A DNA stretch of 64,000 bases from Faecalibacterium sp. An122 (lineage in GTDB: Bacteria; Bacillota; Clostridia; Oscillospirales; Ruminococcaceae), in assembly GCF_002160895.1 (NCBI RefSeq), contig NZ_NFLL01000011.1, positions 25,599 through 89,598 of the forward strand. The letters run 5' to 3'. This document shows, piece after piece, positions 24,305-32,740 of this stretch. The notes under the pieces are model-generated. The model did no database searches, had not been told where the DNA came from, and was given only the letters and a program-made list of their open reading frames with translations. The translations under genes and the position numbers were made by a program. How positions within the stretch are numbered: the stretch's first letter is position 1; every line of letters begins with the position of its first letter.

Positions 24305-26518
24305 TTATTTTGGATCCCGCTTCCACCAGGAGCGGCGCGGTTTGGCGTGACTGCCGCCTCTGGGACGGCGGGTTTCGGTCCGGGCTGCGGGTGTGGATTC
24401 GGATGCGGTCGCCGGCCCGGCGGCTGCGGTTTCAGACGCCGTTTCCGTTTGGACCGGTGCGGCTTCGGGAACCGGCTCCGTCTGGGCAGACTCAGCTTCA
24501 GGAGCCGTTTCTGCCTGGGCAGGCTCGGTCGCCGGTTCAGAGGGCCCGGCCTCGGGCGCGGTGTCCGGTTCAGCCGGTGGGACCTCGGGTGCGGTGTCCG
24601 TCCCGGCCGCGGCCTCTGCCTTCGCCGATGCGGTCACGAGCTGGCTTTCCGGCTGGGCAGGTTCATCCTCCGGCTTGTCGGCCGATTCGGGCACAGGTGC
24701 AGCCGTTGTCTCAGCCGAAGGGGCCCCGGGTGCGGTGTCCGGCTCAGCGGACGGGGTTTCCGGTTCTGCGTCGGGAGTGGTGTCGGGCTGAGGTTCGCTA
24801 CCGCTGGCCTCCGGGGCGGTTTCGGCGGCCGCCTGGGCGGCGCCGGCCCGGGATGCCGCGGCGATCAGCTCCACCGAGGGCGGCGGCAGGTCGCTGGGAC
24901 CACGGCGCTGTCTCCGGCGGATCAGGAAAGCGGCCAGGCCCAGAACCAGGGCCGCCACCAGACCCAGAATGCCCACGCCCACCGTGGTCCAGACCGGAAC
25001 GTTGATGATCTGGATTTCGGCGGTGTCCTGAATCTCAATGGCCTGGCGCTTTTCGGTCTTGCCGTTCAGCACCAGATAATAGATGCCGGGCTCCAGGCCC
25101 TCCAGGCTGCGGGCCAGGGCGGTGGAATCCCACACGCCCACCAGCTGATCCTGGGAGTCATAAAGGGCTACGTTGAAGTCCGAAACATGGCTGCGCAGCA
25201 CCCGGTCCACCACGCTGATCTCGGCCCGGATGAGCCGGTTGGTGATGACATAGCTCTTCTGCGCTTCTTCCTCCACCCGTCCGTCGGCCGACACGCTGAA
25301 CACAAAGTCGGCGTCGCTGAACTGGTAGTTGTCTGCGCTTTCCAGCTGGCGCAGGCGGTAGGTGGTGTTCTTTTCCAGGTCGGTCAGAATCAGCTGGCCG
25401 TTTTCGTCGGTGGAAACCATGGTGGTGCCCACGCCGCCCTGGGTCAGACGGAAGGTGATGTCGCCCAGCCCTTCGCTGGGGTACAGTTCATCCGACACCT
25501 GGACGGTGACGGTGGTCTTTTCGCAGGTGATCTTGTGGATGGGGGCCAGAAGGCCGTCCTCCTTTTTCTCCACCGTGAAATTCCGCTCTTCCAGGTCGGA
25601 GGCGTAGTACCGGGGCGCGCTGGTCTGGACCAGAGTGTATTCGCCCAGATACAGCTCGATGCTCTCGCCGTAGCCGTTTTCGTTGCACTCGATCCGGTCC
25701 ACCGTCTGGCCGGCGCTGTAGCGCAGGGTGCCGTCCTTGGTGATGATGTCCTCGGCGGCGATGACGTCATAGACGCCGCCGTCCACCGGCTGGTTGGTGT
25801 CGGTGTCGGTCATCTGGATGCGGATGACGTTCTTGGAGGGCATCAGGGGGACCACCACCACCAGGGGTTCGTCCCAGTCCCGGTCCTCGTTGGCCCAGAA
25901 CTCAATATTGCCGGCCGAATCATAGCCCTCCGGCTCGGTCAGCTCGTGGAGATAATAGTGGCCCTGCAGGATTTTTTCGGGCAGGTAGAACACACCCTCG
26001 GTGGTAGTCTCGTACTTGCGGTACTCGATCCGGCGGGGGTAATAGGTATTGAGGAACTGCATGGCGCCGTCGGTGGTGTACAGCTCGAACTGGATGCCGG
26101 CCTCCTTGATGGTGGCATCGGTCTCAGCGTCGGTGACCATGACGTAGACGGCGGTCTTGCCGTATCCGCTGGCCAGGCCTGCGCCGCCGCCGGCCACCGG
26201 GAACTCGTAGTCGTCCTCGCCGTCTCCCTGGTCGCCGCCGCCACCGCCGCCCCAGCCGCCGCCGTCATCGTCGTCCGGCTCATCGTAGCCGCCCTCTTCG
26301 TCACCGCCCCAGCCGCCGTCTTCGTAGCTGGCGGCCTGGCTGGAGGAAGAACCGGGGTACAGGTCGATGTAGTCCTCCTCGGGAATCTGGATGATATACA
26401 GCAGCAACAGCATAATCACCAGCAGAAGGATGAGCAGCAGCGCCGACATCATATCTGCGGTGGATTGCCAGTAATTGAGCGGCTCGCCGCTGTTTTTTGA
26501 CTTGTTATGTCTCTTCAT
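24305..26518 (-). CDS. MotB-like TM segment fused to CnaB-like extracellular repeats and Pro/Ala-rich tail
   Basis: A 737-residue protein. Residues 14-43 (LNYWQSTADMMSALLLILLL...) look like the plug/TM helix of MotB/ExbD/ZorB proteins; Asp22 is in the place of their proton-carrying Asp. A Gly/Asp-rich linker (50-105) leads to several CnaB/SpaA-type domains (about 110-505; for example GIQFELYTTDG with HELTEPEGY, and DITFRLTQGG with STDENGQL). A second TM helix lies near 511-533, followed by RRRQRRG and a 197-residue Ala/Pro/Glu/Thr tail ending in a basic cluster. No sortase motif is present. It overlaps the channel gene by 4 bases (ATGA). The role is inferred: stator partner that carries a surface domain. 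Confidence 0.75.
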   Translation of the reverse strand: MKRHNKSKNSGEPLNYWQSTADMMSALLLILLLVIMLLLLYIIQIPEEDYIDLYPGSSSSQAASYEDGGWGGDEEGGYDEPDDDDGGGWGGGGGGDQGDGEDDYEFPVAGGGAGLASGYGKTAVYVMVTDAETDATIKEAGIQFELYTTDGAMQFLNTYYPRRIEYRKYETTTEGVFYLPEKILQGHYYLHELTEPEGYDSAGNIEFWANEDRDWDEPLVVVVPLMPSKNVIRIQMTDTDTNQPVDGGVYDVIAAEDIITKDGTLRYSAGQTVDRIECNENGYGESIELYLGEYTLVQTSAPRYYASDLEERNFTVEKKEDGLLAPIHKITCEKTTVTVQVSDELYPSEGLGDITFRLTQGGVGTTMVSTDENGQLILTDLEKNTTYRLRQLESADNYQFSDADFVFSVSADGRVEEEAQKSYVITNRLIRAEISVVDRVLRSHVSDFNVALYDSQDQLVGVWDSTALARSLEGLEPGIYYLVLNGKTEKRQAIEIQDTAEIQIINVPVWTTVGVGILGLVAALVLGLAAFLIRRRQRRGPSDLPPPSVELIAAASRAGAAQAAAETAPEASGSEPQPDTTPDAEPETPSAEPDTAPGAPSAETTAAPVPESADKPEDEPAQPESQLVTASAKAEAAAGTDTAPEVPPAEPDTAPEAGPSEPATEPAQAETAPEAESAQTEPVPEAAPVQTETASETAAAGPATASESTPAARTETRRPRGGSHAKPRRSWWKRDPK

Positions 26519-28074
26519 CGCTTGATCAGCTCTTCAAATTCCTGCAGCGACATGGGCTTATACAGATAGTAGCCCTGGCCCGAAGTGCATCCGGCCCGGC
26601 GCAGGATGGTCATTTGTTCGGAGTTTTCGATGCCGGAGGCAATCACCGGCAGGCGGAACTTTTTGGCCTGTTCCAGGGCGGCCTGCAGCTTCTCGGTACC
26701 GCGGTGCTGGTCGTCGGAAAAATACCGCAGATCCAGCTTGAGGGCGTCGGTCTTGGCCTCCTTGAGGGCCAGCATGCCCATGAAATCGTCCTGACAGCCG
26801 TCGATCACCAGGCGGAAGCCGGCCTGCTGCAGCACGTCGCCGGTGTCCCGGGCGGCCCCTTCGCACTGGAGGTAGGCGCTCTCGGCGATTTCCAGCTCCA
26901 GATACCGGGGCGGGATTTTGTATTTGTGGATCAGGGTCTTAAAGAACTGGATCAGGTCAATGGCCATCAGGTCGGTCTTGGAGATGTTGATGGCCAGGGG
27001 AACCGGCCGTATGCCGGAATCAATCCAGTGGCGGATGGTCTTGCAGACCTCCTCCCAGATGTATTGGTCCAGCTTGGTGATGTAGCCGTTGCTCTCCACC
27101 ACCGAGATGAAGTCGTTCAGAGGCACCAGGCCGAAATCGCCGTGTTTCCACCGCATCAGAGCTTCGCCGCCGATGATGGCCCGGGTGTTCAGGTCGCAGA
27201 TGGGCTGGACGTAGAAGATGAACTCCCCATTTTTCATGCCCTCCTGGATTTCGGGCATCAGGCGCTGTTCGTTGCCGGGGTTCAGGGCGGCGGCTGTGGG
27301 CGCCGCCGCCGGCATGTAGCCGTGATTCTTGGGCAGCCGCTCCAGCCGCTCCAGAATCTGCTGCATTTCCTTGTTGCGGCGCAGCCGGGTCTGTTCGGCC
27401 GCGCTGGGCATGATGTACATATGGAAGCTCTCGGTGAACAGGCCCAGCTCCCGCACCAGCAGGTTCCACAGCAGCTTGTGGCAGAGGTTGAACAATATCG
27501 AGAAGATAACGCCCACGATGGAAGTGTAGAAGGCCACGTCAATGCCCTGCAGCACCGTCTCGATGCTGCTGATGGTGGCGTCCACCGAGCTGAAGCTGAT
27601 GCTGCTGATGCCCATAATCAGGCCCAGGAAGGTGCCCAGCAGGCCCAGGGCCGTCATGGTGCCGGGGATCTGGTTCACCACGTTCTGCCAGCTGCGCAGG
27701 GCCAGGGCCTCCTCGTTGATGACGTCCTCAATGTCGCTGGGGACCTGATCTTCCTTCTGCTGCTCGTTGATTTTGCTGCGGTAGAGGGCGAACAGGTCGT
27801 CCAGGGTCTTCTGGTGGAAGAAATATTCCAGCTGCTGCAGCGCCACCCAGGGGGTGTCGGTGCTGATCTCGGACAAATGGACGATGTTGCCCCGTGCGGT
27901 CCGCAGTCCGTCGGCATAGAGCATCAAGGGCACCATGCCGGCGCTGAACCCCAGCAGCAGAATCAGACACATGAGACTGATGATCAGCAGGGACAGAATG
28001 TCGGGCGTGAAAGCGACGGCCAGCGCACCGGCAATGACCAAAAGCACGCCGACCAGGGCGATCAGTTTTTTCAT
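26515..28074 (-). CDS. MotA/TolQ/ExbB-like channel fused to a degenerate EAL domain
   Basis: A 519-residue protein from the ATG at 28074 (GGAAGGA upstream). TM helices lie near 3-22, 26-52, 138-160 and 176-200. The 137-205 segment, NQIPGTMTALGLLGTFLGLI...GIDVAFYTSIVGV, is typical of MotA/ExbB/TolQ. Residues 280-519 are an EAL phosphodiesterase fold: EALMRW (304-309), INIS (363), ELEIAE (393-398), ALKLD (444-448), QGYYLYKP. Two catalytic motifs are broken: DDFG reads DGCQ (425-428) and AEGVE reads ASGIE (479-483). The domain should bind, not cleave, cyclic-di-GMP. I infer an ion-driven channel gated by c-di-GMP. Confidence 0.82.
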   Translation of the reverse strand: MKKLIALVGVLLVIAGALAVAFTPDILSLLIISLMCLILLLGFSAGMVPLMLYADGLRTARGNIVHLSEISTDTPWVALQQLEYFFHQKTLDDLFALYRSKINEQQKEDQVPSDIEDVINEEALALRSWQNVVNQIPGTMTALGLLGTFLGLIMGISSISFSSVDATISSIETVLQGIDVAFYTSIVGVIFSILFNLCHKLLWNLLVRELGLFTESFHMYIMPSAAEQTRLRRNKEMQQILERLERLPKNHGYMPAAAPTAAALNPGNEQRLMPEIQEGMKNGEFIFYVQPICDLNTRAIIGGEALMRWKHGDFGLVPLNDFISVVESNGYITKLDQYIWEEVCKTIRHWIDSGIRPVPLAINISKTDLMAIDLIQFFKTLIHKYKIPPRYLELEIAESAYLQCEGAARDTGDVLQQAGFRLVIDGCQDDFMGMLALKEAKTDALKLDLRYFSDDQHRGTEKLQAALEQAKKFRLPVIASGIENSEQMTILRRAGCTSGQGYYLYKPMSLQEFEELIKR

Positions 28075-28221
28075 TCGGGATCGGCTCCTTCCTGCAAAAA
28101 TACATGGAATAAAGGATAAACAGCCCGGATGGGGTCCAGGGCTGCAGAGTGCAAAAAACAGGGGCAATTATCTGGTTAAAATATACAAAAAATGCCGGAG
28201 GACAAAGAATTTAACGCTTTT

Positions 28222-28250
28222 ATTATATCATTTTTACCTGCGTGTGTAAA
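28222..28250 (-). promoter_or_regulatory. Strong sigma-A promoter of the channel-EAL operon
   Basis: On the minus strand TTTACA, a 17-base spacer and TATAAT occur about 150 bases upstream of the ATG at 28074. Together with the promoter at 28275 it forms a divergent pair. The 5' leader is AT-rich. Confidence 0.75.
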
Positions 28251-28274
28251 GTTTCGTCACCGGCATTTTTATGC

Positions 28275-28303
28275 TTGACAGTCCTGGGGTTTTATGCTAT
28301 TTA
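28275..28303 (+). promoter_or_regulatory. Sigma-A promoter of the ABC transporter gene
   Basis: TTGACA, a 17-base spacer and TATTTA, divergent from the operon promoter at 28222-28250. The leader to the GTG start is about 270 bases with no recognised riboswitch. Confidence 0.65.
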
Positions 28304-28578
28304 TTAGGTACAAAAAGGGATGAAGCAGTGTAAAAAATGATGCGTTTTTCGTCAAATTTGCGGACAGACGGCGCAGGGATCTTCCGGCGCGGAAGCGATC
28401 TCTGGTTATGCATGGATTTGCAGGGATAAAATGGGTCTTTTCGCCCTATAAAGCGGGGCGCAGGACCCGCAGTCCGGCGGAAAAGGGCCGGCATGGCGCC
28501 GGGAACGAAGAAGCACAGGAGGCAGTCAACATGTTTGACCGCCTCTTTTTTACACAGGCGGGGCGAGGAGGAACCAGG

Positions 28579-30279
28579 GTGAACAAGAAAAAACACGGCA
28601 AATATTCAACCCGCCAGCAGCTGCAATGGGTATGGCAGCGGGTCGGGCGGTATAAATACGGCGTTTTCCTGACGGCGGTGCTGCGGATGTGGAGCGCGGC
28701 CAATGTGGTGGTGGTTCCGCTGGTGTTCCGGGTTCTGGTGGACGCCGCCGTGGCCGGCCAGAAGCGGGGGTTTGTAATCGGATTCGTCCTGTATGCCGGA
28801 CTGTTCGGCCTCCAGACCGCCATCTGGAGCGTGTTGTTCCACCTGAACCAGCGGGTCAGCTTCCAGATGGAGGCCAGCATCAAGGGCCGGCTGTACGAGG
28901 GATTGCTCCGCACCGAGTATTCCTCCCTGAAAGAATATGCCATTGGCGAGCTGAACAGCCATTTGAACAGCGACGTCAAGCTGATTGTGTCGGGCCTGCT
29001 GACCATTGTGCCGGGCGTTTTGTCCATTGTGGTCCGGGCCGGCGGCGCCGCGCTGGTTCTCTATTGGTGGGAGCCCGCCTTTCTGGTGGTGTACGCCCTG
29101 GTGCTGGCCGGGGTGGGCGTGGCCATGGCGGTGCTTCGCCGCCCCATGAAAACCATGCAGCGGGCGGTGCGGCGGGAGTCGGACGGGGTGCAGGCGGTGC
29201 AGCAGGACACCCTCAGCAACACCCTGATGGTCCAGACCTTTCTGGCCTACGACAGCGCCACCACCGCCTGGAAAGACCGGCTGGACAGCCTGCGCCAGGC
29301 GGTCTACCGCCAGAACCGCTTCTCCAATGTGCTCCACACCGGGTACGGGGTGCTGAGCGACCTGGGGTATCTGGGCTGTCTGCTGTGGTTTGGCGCGGGG
29401 GTGCTGGATGGACGGGTGTCCTACGGCACCCTGTCGGCGGCGCTGCAGCTGGTGAGCCAGGTGCAGAACCCCTTCGGCGATATGACGCAGCAGCTGTCCT
29501 CTTGGTTTTCCTTCCAGACCTCGGCCGAACGTCTGATGGATCTGGACGCCCTGCCCAAGGAATCCCTGCGCCCCGACGCTCCCCCGCCGGATATGCAGAC
29601 CATCGAGATCCGGGGCCTGTCCTTTGGCTACGACGGAGACCCCACCCTCGACGATGTGTCGCTGGATATCCACCAGGGGGACTGCATCGGCTTTGTGGGG
29701 GTGTCGGGGGCCGGCAAGAGTACCCTGCTGAAAATCCTCCTCTCCCTCTATTCGGTCCAGGCCGGCCAGGTGACGGTGCGGGACAAGGAGGGCGGCGCGG
29801 TGCCCCTCTCCCCTGCCACCCGCCAGCTGTTCGCCTATGTGCCCCAGGGCCACAGCGTCATTGCGGGAACCATCGAGCAGGTGGTGTCCTTCCGCTATGA
29901 CCAGACGGTCTTTTCCCCGGAGGAAAAGGCGCGCATCCAGGCGGCCTGCCGGACCGCCTGTGTGGACGATTTTGTGGATACCCTGTCCGACGGGTACGAA
30001 ACCCTGATCGGAGAGGGCGGCGCCGGCGTGTCGGAAGGCCAGCTCCAGCGGCTGGCCATTGCCCGGGCCATCTACTATGGCGCGCCGGTGCTGCTGCTGG
30101 ATGAGGCCACCAGCGCCCTGGACGAGGCCACCGAGCGCCGGGTGCTGGAAAACATCCGGGCCCTGAAGGACCGCACCGTCCTCACCATCACCCACAACAC
30201 CCAGGCCCTGTCCATCTGCAACCGCATTGTGCGGGTCAAGGACGGGAAACTGTACGAAGAATGCCCGGCGGCCCTGTGA
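28579..30279 (+). CDS. ABC exporter, fused permease-ATPase half transporter
   Basis: A 566-residue protein from the GTG at 28579, seven bases after GAGGAGG; frames starting earlier have no ribosome site. Residues 15-310 are a six-helix type I exporter membrane domain. The ATPase has Walker A GVSGAGKST, signature VSEGQLQRLAIARA (variant of LSGGQ), Walker B VLLLDEATSALD and switch His in ITHNTQ. A single half-transporter gene implies a homodimer. The substrate is unknown; no peptide precursor or partner gene is adjacent. It is expressed from its own promoter, divergent from the channel-EAL operon. Confidence 0.9.
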   Translation: MNKKKHGKYSTRQQLQWVWQRVGRYKYGVFLTAVLRMWSAANVVVVPLVFRVLVDAAVAGQKRGFVIGFVLYAGLFGLQTAIWSVLFHLNQRVSFQMEASIKGRLYEGLLRTEYSSLKEYAIGELNSHLNSDVKLIVSGLLTIVPGVLSIVVRAGGAALVLYWWEPAFLVVYALVLAGVGVAMAVLRRPMKTMQRAVRRESDGVQAVQQDTLSNTLMVQTFLAYDSATTAWKDRLDSLRQAVYRQNRFSNVLHTGYGVLSDLGYLGCLLWFGAGVLDGRVSYGTLSAALQLVSQVQNPFGDMTQQLSSWFSFQTSAERLMDLDALPKESLRPDAPPPDMQTIEIRGLSFGYDGDPTLDDVSLDIHQGDCIGFVGVSGAGKSTLLKILLSLYSVQAGQVTVRDKEGGAVPLSPATRQLFAYVPQGHSVIAGTIEQVVSFRYDQTVFSPEEKARIQAACRTACVDDFVDTLSDGYETLIGEGGAGVSEGQLQRLAIARAIYYGAPVLLLDEATSALDEATERRVLENIRALKDRTVLTITHNTQALSICNRIVRVKDGKLYEECPAAL

Positions 30280-30300
30280 CCCCGGCAAAAAAGCAGAAAA

Positions 30301-30350
30301 ACGCCCCTTCCCAGCGAAGGACCGGTTTGCGGTCGGTTGGGAGGGGGCGT
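30301..30350. terminator. Bidirectional terminator between ABC transporter and arsC
   Basis: Inverted repeat ACGCCCCTTCCCA / TGGGAGGGGGCGT flanked by A-rich and T-rich runs. It serves the convergent ABC transporter and the arsenic cluster. Confidence 0.75.
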
Positions 30351-30365
30351 TTTGTGGTTGGGGGA

Positions 30366-30773
30366 TTAGAGTCCGGCTTCCAGCTGGGCTTTCAGGTCCA
30401 GGATGCGGGCGTGAATCCGGGCGATGACCTCCCGGAATACCTCGTCGCTCTGGCCGGTGGGGTCCTCGAGACCCCAGTCCTCCCGGCGGCAGCAGGGCAG
30501 TGTCGGACACTGGACGTTGCAGCCCATGGTGATGACCACATCCACCGGGGGCAGCTCGGACAGCAGCTTGCTGCACTGGGTCTGCTCCATGTCGATGCCG
30601 TAGATCTCTTTCATCAGCCGGACGGCGTCGGGGTTGATCCGGGGCTTGGTCTCGGTGCCCGCCGAATAGCTGTTGAACACGTCGGCGGCCAGATGGCGGC
30701 CCAGGGCCTCGGCAATCTGGCTGCGGCAGGAATTGTGGACGCAGACAAAGGCGACTTTGGGCTTGGTCTCCAT
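30366..30773 (-). CDS. arsC: Arsenate reductase of the low-molecular-weight phosphatase family
   Basis: A 135-residue enzyme with the P-loop VCVHNSCRSQIAEA (C-x5-R; Cys11) close to the N-terminus, the acidic loop EDPTGQSD with the catalytic Asp, and the Cys pair NVQCPTLPCC near residue 90 that shuttles the disulfide in thioredoxin-coupled ArsC. It reduces arsenate to arsenite in the cytoplasm. It is the last gene of the arsR-permease-thioredoxin-arsC cluster, five bases after its neighbour, whose redox protein is a natural electron donor candidate. Confidence 0.88.
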   Translation of the reverse strand: METKPKVAFVCVHNSCRSQIAEALGRHLAADVFNSYSAGTETKPRINPDAVRLMKEIYGIDMEQTQCSKLLSELPPVDVVITMGCNVQCPTLPCCRREDWGLEDPTGQSDEVFREVIARIHARILDLKAQLEAGL

Positions 30774-30778
30774 GGCGA

Positions 30779-31102
30779 TCACCCTCTGGCTTTCTGGATC
30801 AGGGCCTTGATCTGGTCCCGGCTGGGAACCTGGCCGTAGGACACCACCTTCCCGTCCACCACCAGGGCCGGGGTGGACAGAACGCCATAGGCGGCGATCT
30901 GGGCGAAATCGGTGACGTGGCCCACCGGCTCGTCCATGCCCAGGTCGGCCAGAGCGGCCCGGGTGGTATCCTCCAGGGCGTGGCACCGGGCGCAGCCCGA
31001 GCCCAGCACCAGAATGCGGGCGTTGGTGTCGGCCTGAGGGGCCGAGCAGCTGCAGGAACAGCCGCAGGCGGATGCTTCTTTCTTTTTGTCAAACAGTCCC
31101 AT
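30779..31102 (-). CDS. Thioredoxin-like small redox protein (TM0996/MTH895 type)
   Basis: A 107-residue protein. After a Cys-rich N-terminal leader (ACGCSCSCSAPQ) follows the thioredoxin-like domain: ILVLGSGCARCHALE with the CxxC active site, then GVLSTPALVVDGKVV with the cis-Pro. This family commonly accompanies ArsP-type permease genes. The N-terminal CxCxCxC may bind arsenite or another thiophilic metal. It lies between the permease and arsC. Confidence 0.85.
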   Translation of the reverse strand: MGLFDKKKEASACGCSCSCSAPQADTNARILVLGSGCARCHALEDTTRAALADLGMDEPVGHVTDFAQIAAYGVLSTPALVVDGKVVSYGQVPSRDQIKALIQKARG

Positions 31103-31120
31103 ACAAGTTTACCTCCTGTG

Positions 31121-32122
31121 TCAGATGAAAAGAATGGACAGTGCGTTGAAAAGGTAGCCGGCCGTCACAATGCCGGCGGCGCAGACTCCCACAAACAGGG
31201 CCAGCAGCCGGGGCTTGACGGCCTTGCGCAGCAGAACCAGAGAGGGCAGAGATAGGGTGGTGACCGCCATCATAAAGGAGAGGACGGTGCCCAGCTGAGC
31301 GCCCTTGGCCAAGAGTGCCTCGGCCACCGGGATGGTGCCGAAAATATCGGCGTACATGGGGATGCCGGCGGCGGTGGCCAGCAGAACGCCCAGAGGACTG
31401 CTGCTGCCCAGCAGGGCCTCCACCCAGCCCTCGGGAATCCAGTTGTGAATCCAGGCGCCGATTCCCACGCCCACCAGAATGTAGGGGAAAACCTTTTTCC
31501 AGGTGGAGACCATCTGGCCCCGGGCATAGAGCAGGCGGTCCCGCTGGGTCAGGCTGGGTGCGTCCATCAGGGCGCCCGGCGCCGCCCGGACAAAGGGCTC
31601 GATGTCGTCCTCCATGTGGAGATGCTCAATGGCGGTGCCGCCGGCCACCGCAATGGCCAGGCCCAGCAGCACATACAATACCGCCACCCTGGCCCCGAAC
31701 ATGCTCATCAAAAGCAGCAGGCTGGCCAGGTCCACCATGGGGGAAGAAATCAGAAAGGAGAAGGTGACCCCCAGAGGCAGCCCGGCGCTGGTGAACCCGA
31801 TGAACAGCGGGATGGAGGAGCAGGAGCAGAAGGGAGTCACGGTGCCCAGCAGGGCGGCGATGAGGTTGGCGCCGATGCCGTGGAACCGGCCCAGAATCTT
31901 CCGGCTGCGCTCGGGCGGGAAATAGCTCTGGATGTAGGAGATGCAGAAGATCAGCACACAGAGCAGAATGGTGATTTTCAGCACATCGTAGAGGAAAAAC
32001 TGGACGCTGGCCCCGAGACGGCTGGACAGGTCCAGCCCCAGAGCCTCCAGTCCCCGGCCGATGGCGGCGTTGAGCCATTTCATGCCCAACACCTGGCCCT
32101 GTAAAAATGTCCCGATACCCAT
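31121..32122 (-). CDS. ArsP/DUF318-family permease
   Basis: A 333-residue membrane protein with about eight TM helices; the ATG at 32122 is preceded by GCGAGG. It carries the hallmark TPFCSCSSIPLFIGF in the first half and the matching AGIPMYADIFGTIPV in the second. Family members export organoarsenicals or other metalloids. Translation begins 27 bases downstream of a perfect ArsR-type palindrome at 32149-32166, so it probably has its own ArsR-controlled promoter in addition to readthrough from arsR. Confidence 0.87.
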   Translation of the reverse strand: MGIGTFLQGQVLGMKWLNAAIGRGLEALGLDLSSRLGASVQFFLYDVLKITILLCVLIFCISYIQSYFPPERSRKILGRFHGIGANLIAALLGTVTPFCSCSSIPLFIGFTSAGLPLGVTFSFLISSPMVDLASLLLLMSMFGARVAVLYVLLGLAIAVAGGTAIEHLHMEDDIEPFVRAAPGALMDAPSLTQRDRLLYARGQMVSTWKKVFPYILVGVGIGAWIHNWIPEGWVEALLGSSSPLGVLLATAAGIPMYADIFGTIPVAEALLAKGAQLGTVLSFMMAVTTLSLPSLVLLRKAVKPRLLALFVGVCAAGIVTAGYLFNALSILFI

Positions 32123-32148
32123 AAGAATACCTCGCTTTGCGGATGATT

Positions 32149-32166
32149 CATCAAAATATTTTGATG
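32149..32166 (-). promoter_or_regulatory. Second ArsR-type operator, upstream of the permease
   Basis: The perfect palindrome CATCAAAATATTTTGATG shares its half-sites with the operator upstream of arsR. It lies between the arsR stop and the permease start. Confidence 0.7.
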
Positions 32167-32182
32167 TGTAGCCCCGAAACAA

Positions 32183-32204
32183 GCGCCATTCCATCGAATG
32201 GCGC
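32183..32204 (-). terminator. Hairpin after arsR
   Basis: GCGCCATT / AATGGCGC with a 6-base loop; no long T-run follows, so it is probably a weak terminator between arsR and the permease. Confidence 0.45.
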
Positions 32205-32245
32205 AGGTGCGGACAAGATGCAGAGGGCCGAGTACGCCCGGCGGC

Positions 32246-32572
32246 TCACTCCCTGCCCCGGCGGCAGGCGCAGCCGGAGCTTTGGGCTTCGGCGTCGGGG
32301 GTGGTGAGCTGGCGCAGCAGGTCCAGAGCGGCCTCCCGCCCTTCCCGGCTCAGCCGGTAATGGGTCCACTTGCCCTCCTGACGGCTCTCCACCAGGCCGG
32401 AATCACAGAGAATCTTCATGTGATAGGACAGGCCGGACTGGGTCAGGTCCAGGGGCTGCTGCAGGACGCAGGCGCACTTTTCTCCGGTGCGCAGCTGTTC
32501 CAGAATGGCCAGCCGCTTGGGGTCGCACAGGGCCTTGAACACCCGGGCCTGCTGCTGATACAGTGTTTCCAT
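32246..32572 (-). CDS. arsR: ArsR-family metalloregulatory repressor
   Basis: A 108-residue winged-helix protein: KALCDPKRLAILEQL, the recognition helix TQSGLSYHMKIL and wing KWTHYRLS. The metal site is in GEKCACVL (CxC on helix alpha3, As(III) type), and there is a further Cys at the C-terminus (SGCACRRG). Apo-protein represses; arsenite releases it. An imperfect palindrome at 32594-32613 lies just upstream and a perfect one at 32149-32166 downstream, so it should control both itself and the permease-redox-arsC genes. Confidence 0.92.
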   Translation of the reverse strand: METLYQQQARVFKALCDPKRLAILEQLRTGEKCACVLQQPLDLTQSGLSYHMKILCDSGLVESRQEGKWTHYRLSREGREAALDLLRQLTTPDAEAQSSGCACRRGRE

Positions 32573-32593
32573 AGCCTTATTCCATCCTCACAA

Positions 32594-32613
32594 CATATCA
32601 AAAAGTTTTGATG
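32594..32613 (-). promoter_or_regulatory. ArsR operator upstream of arsR
   Basis: CATCAAAACTTTTTGATATG (minus strand) is an imperfect palindrome with the same half-sites as 32149-32166, 21 bases before the arsR ATG. Confidence 0.7.
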
Positions 32614-32740
32614 GATGCAGTATAGCCCAAAACCGGCGGCCTGTCAACAGGGAAAAGAAAATTTTCCTGCGGGCCCGGTCCGGGGACCGGATTTTGGGGG
32701 CGTTCATAGGGATTTCATGAAGGGTTTACATTTTTCTCTC

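Noticed and set aside
22781..26500. A 1239-codon plus-strand open frame
   Set aside because: It lies opposite the Wzz/kinase and MotB-CnaB genes. The translation is low-complexity Val/Gly/His/Gln without domains; it results from high GC.
22835..28074. Zorya defence system
   Set aside because: The MotA/MotB-like pair recalls ZorA/ZorB, but ZorC/ZorD or a helicase/nuclease partner is absent, the channel carries an EAL domain and the partner carries CnaB domains.
28606..30576. Large minus-strand open frame opposite the ABC transporter
   Set aside because: The ABC motifs are on the plus strand; the antisense translation has no recognisable domain.
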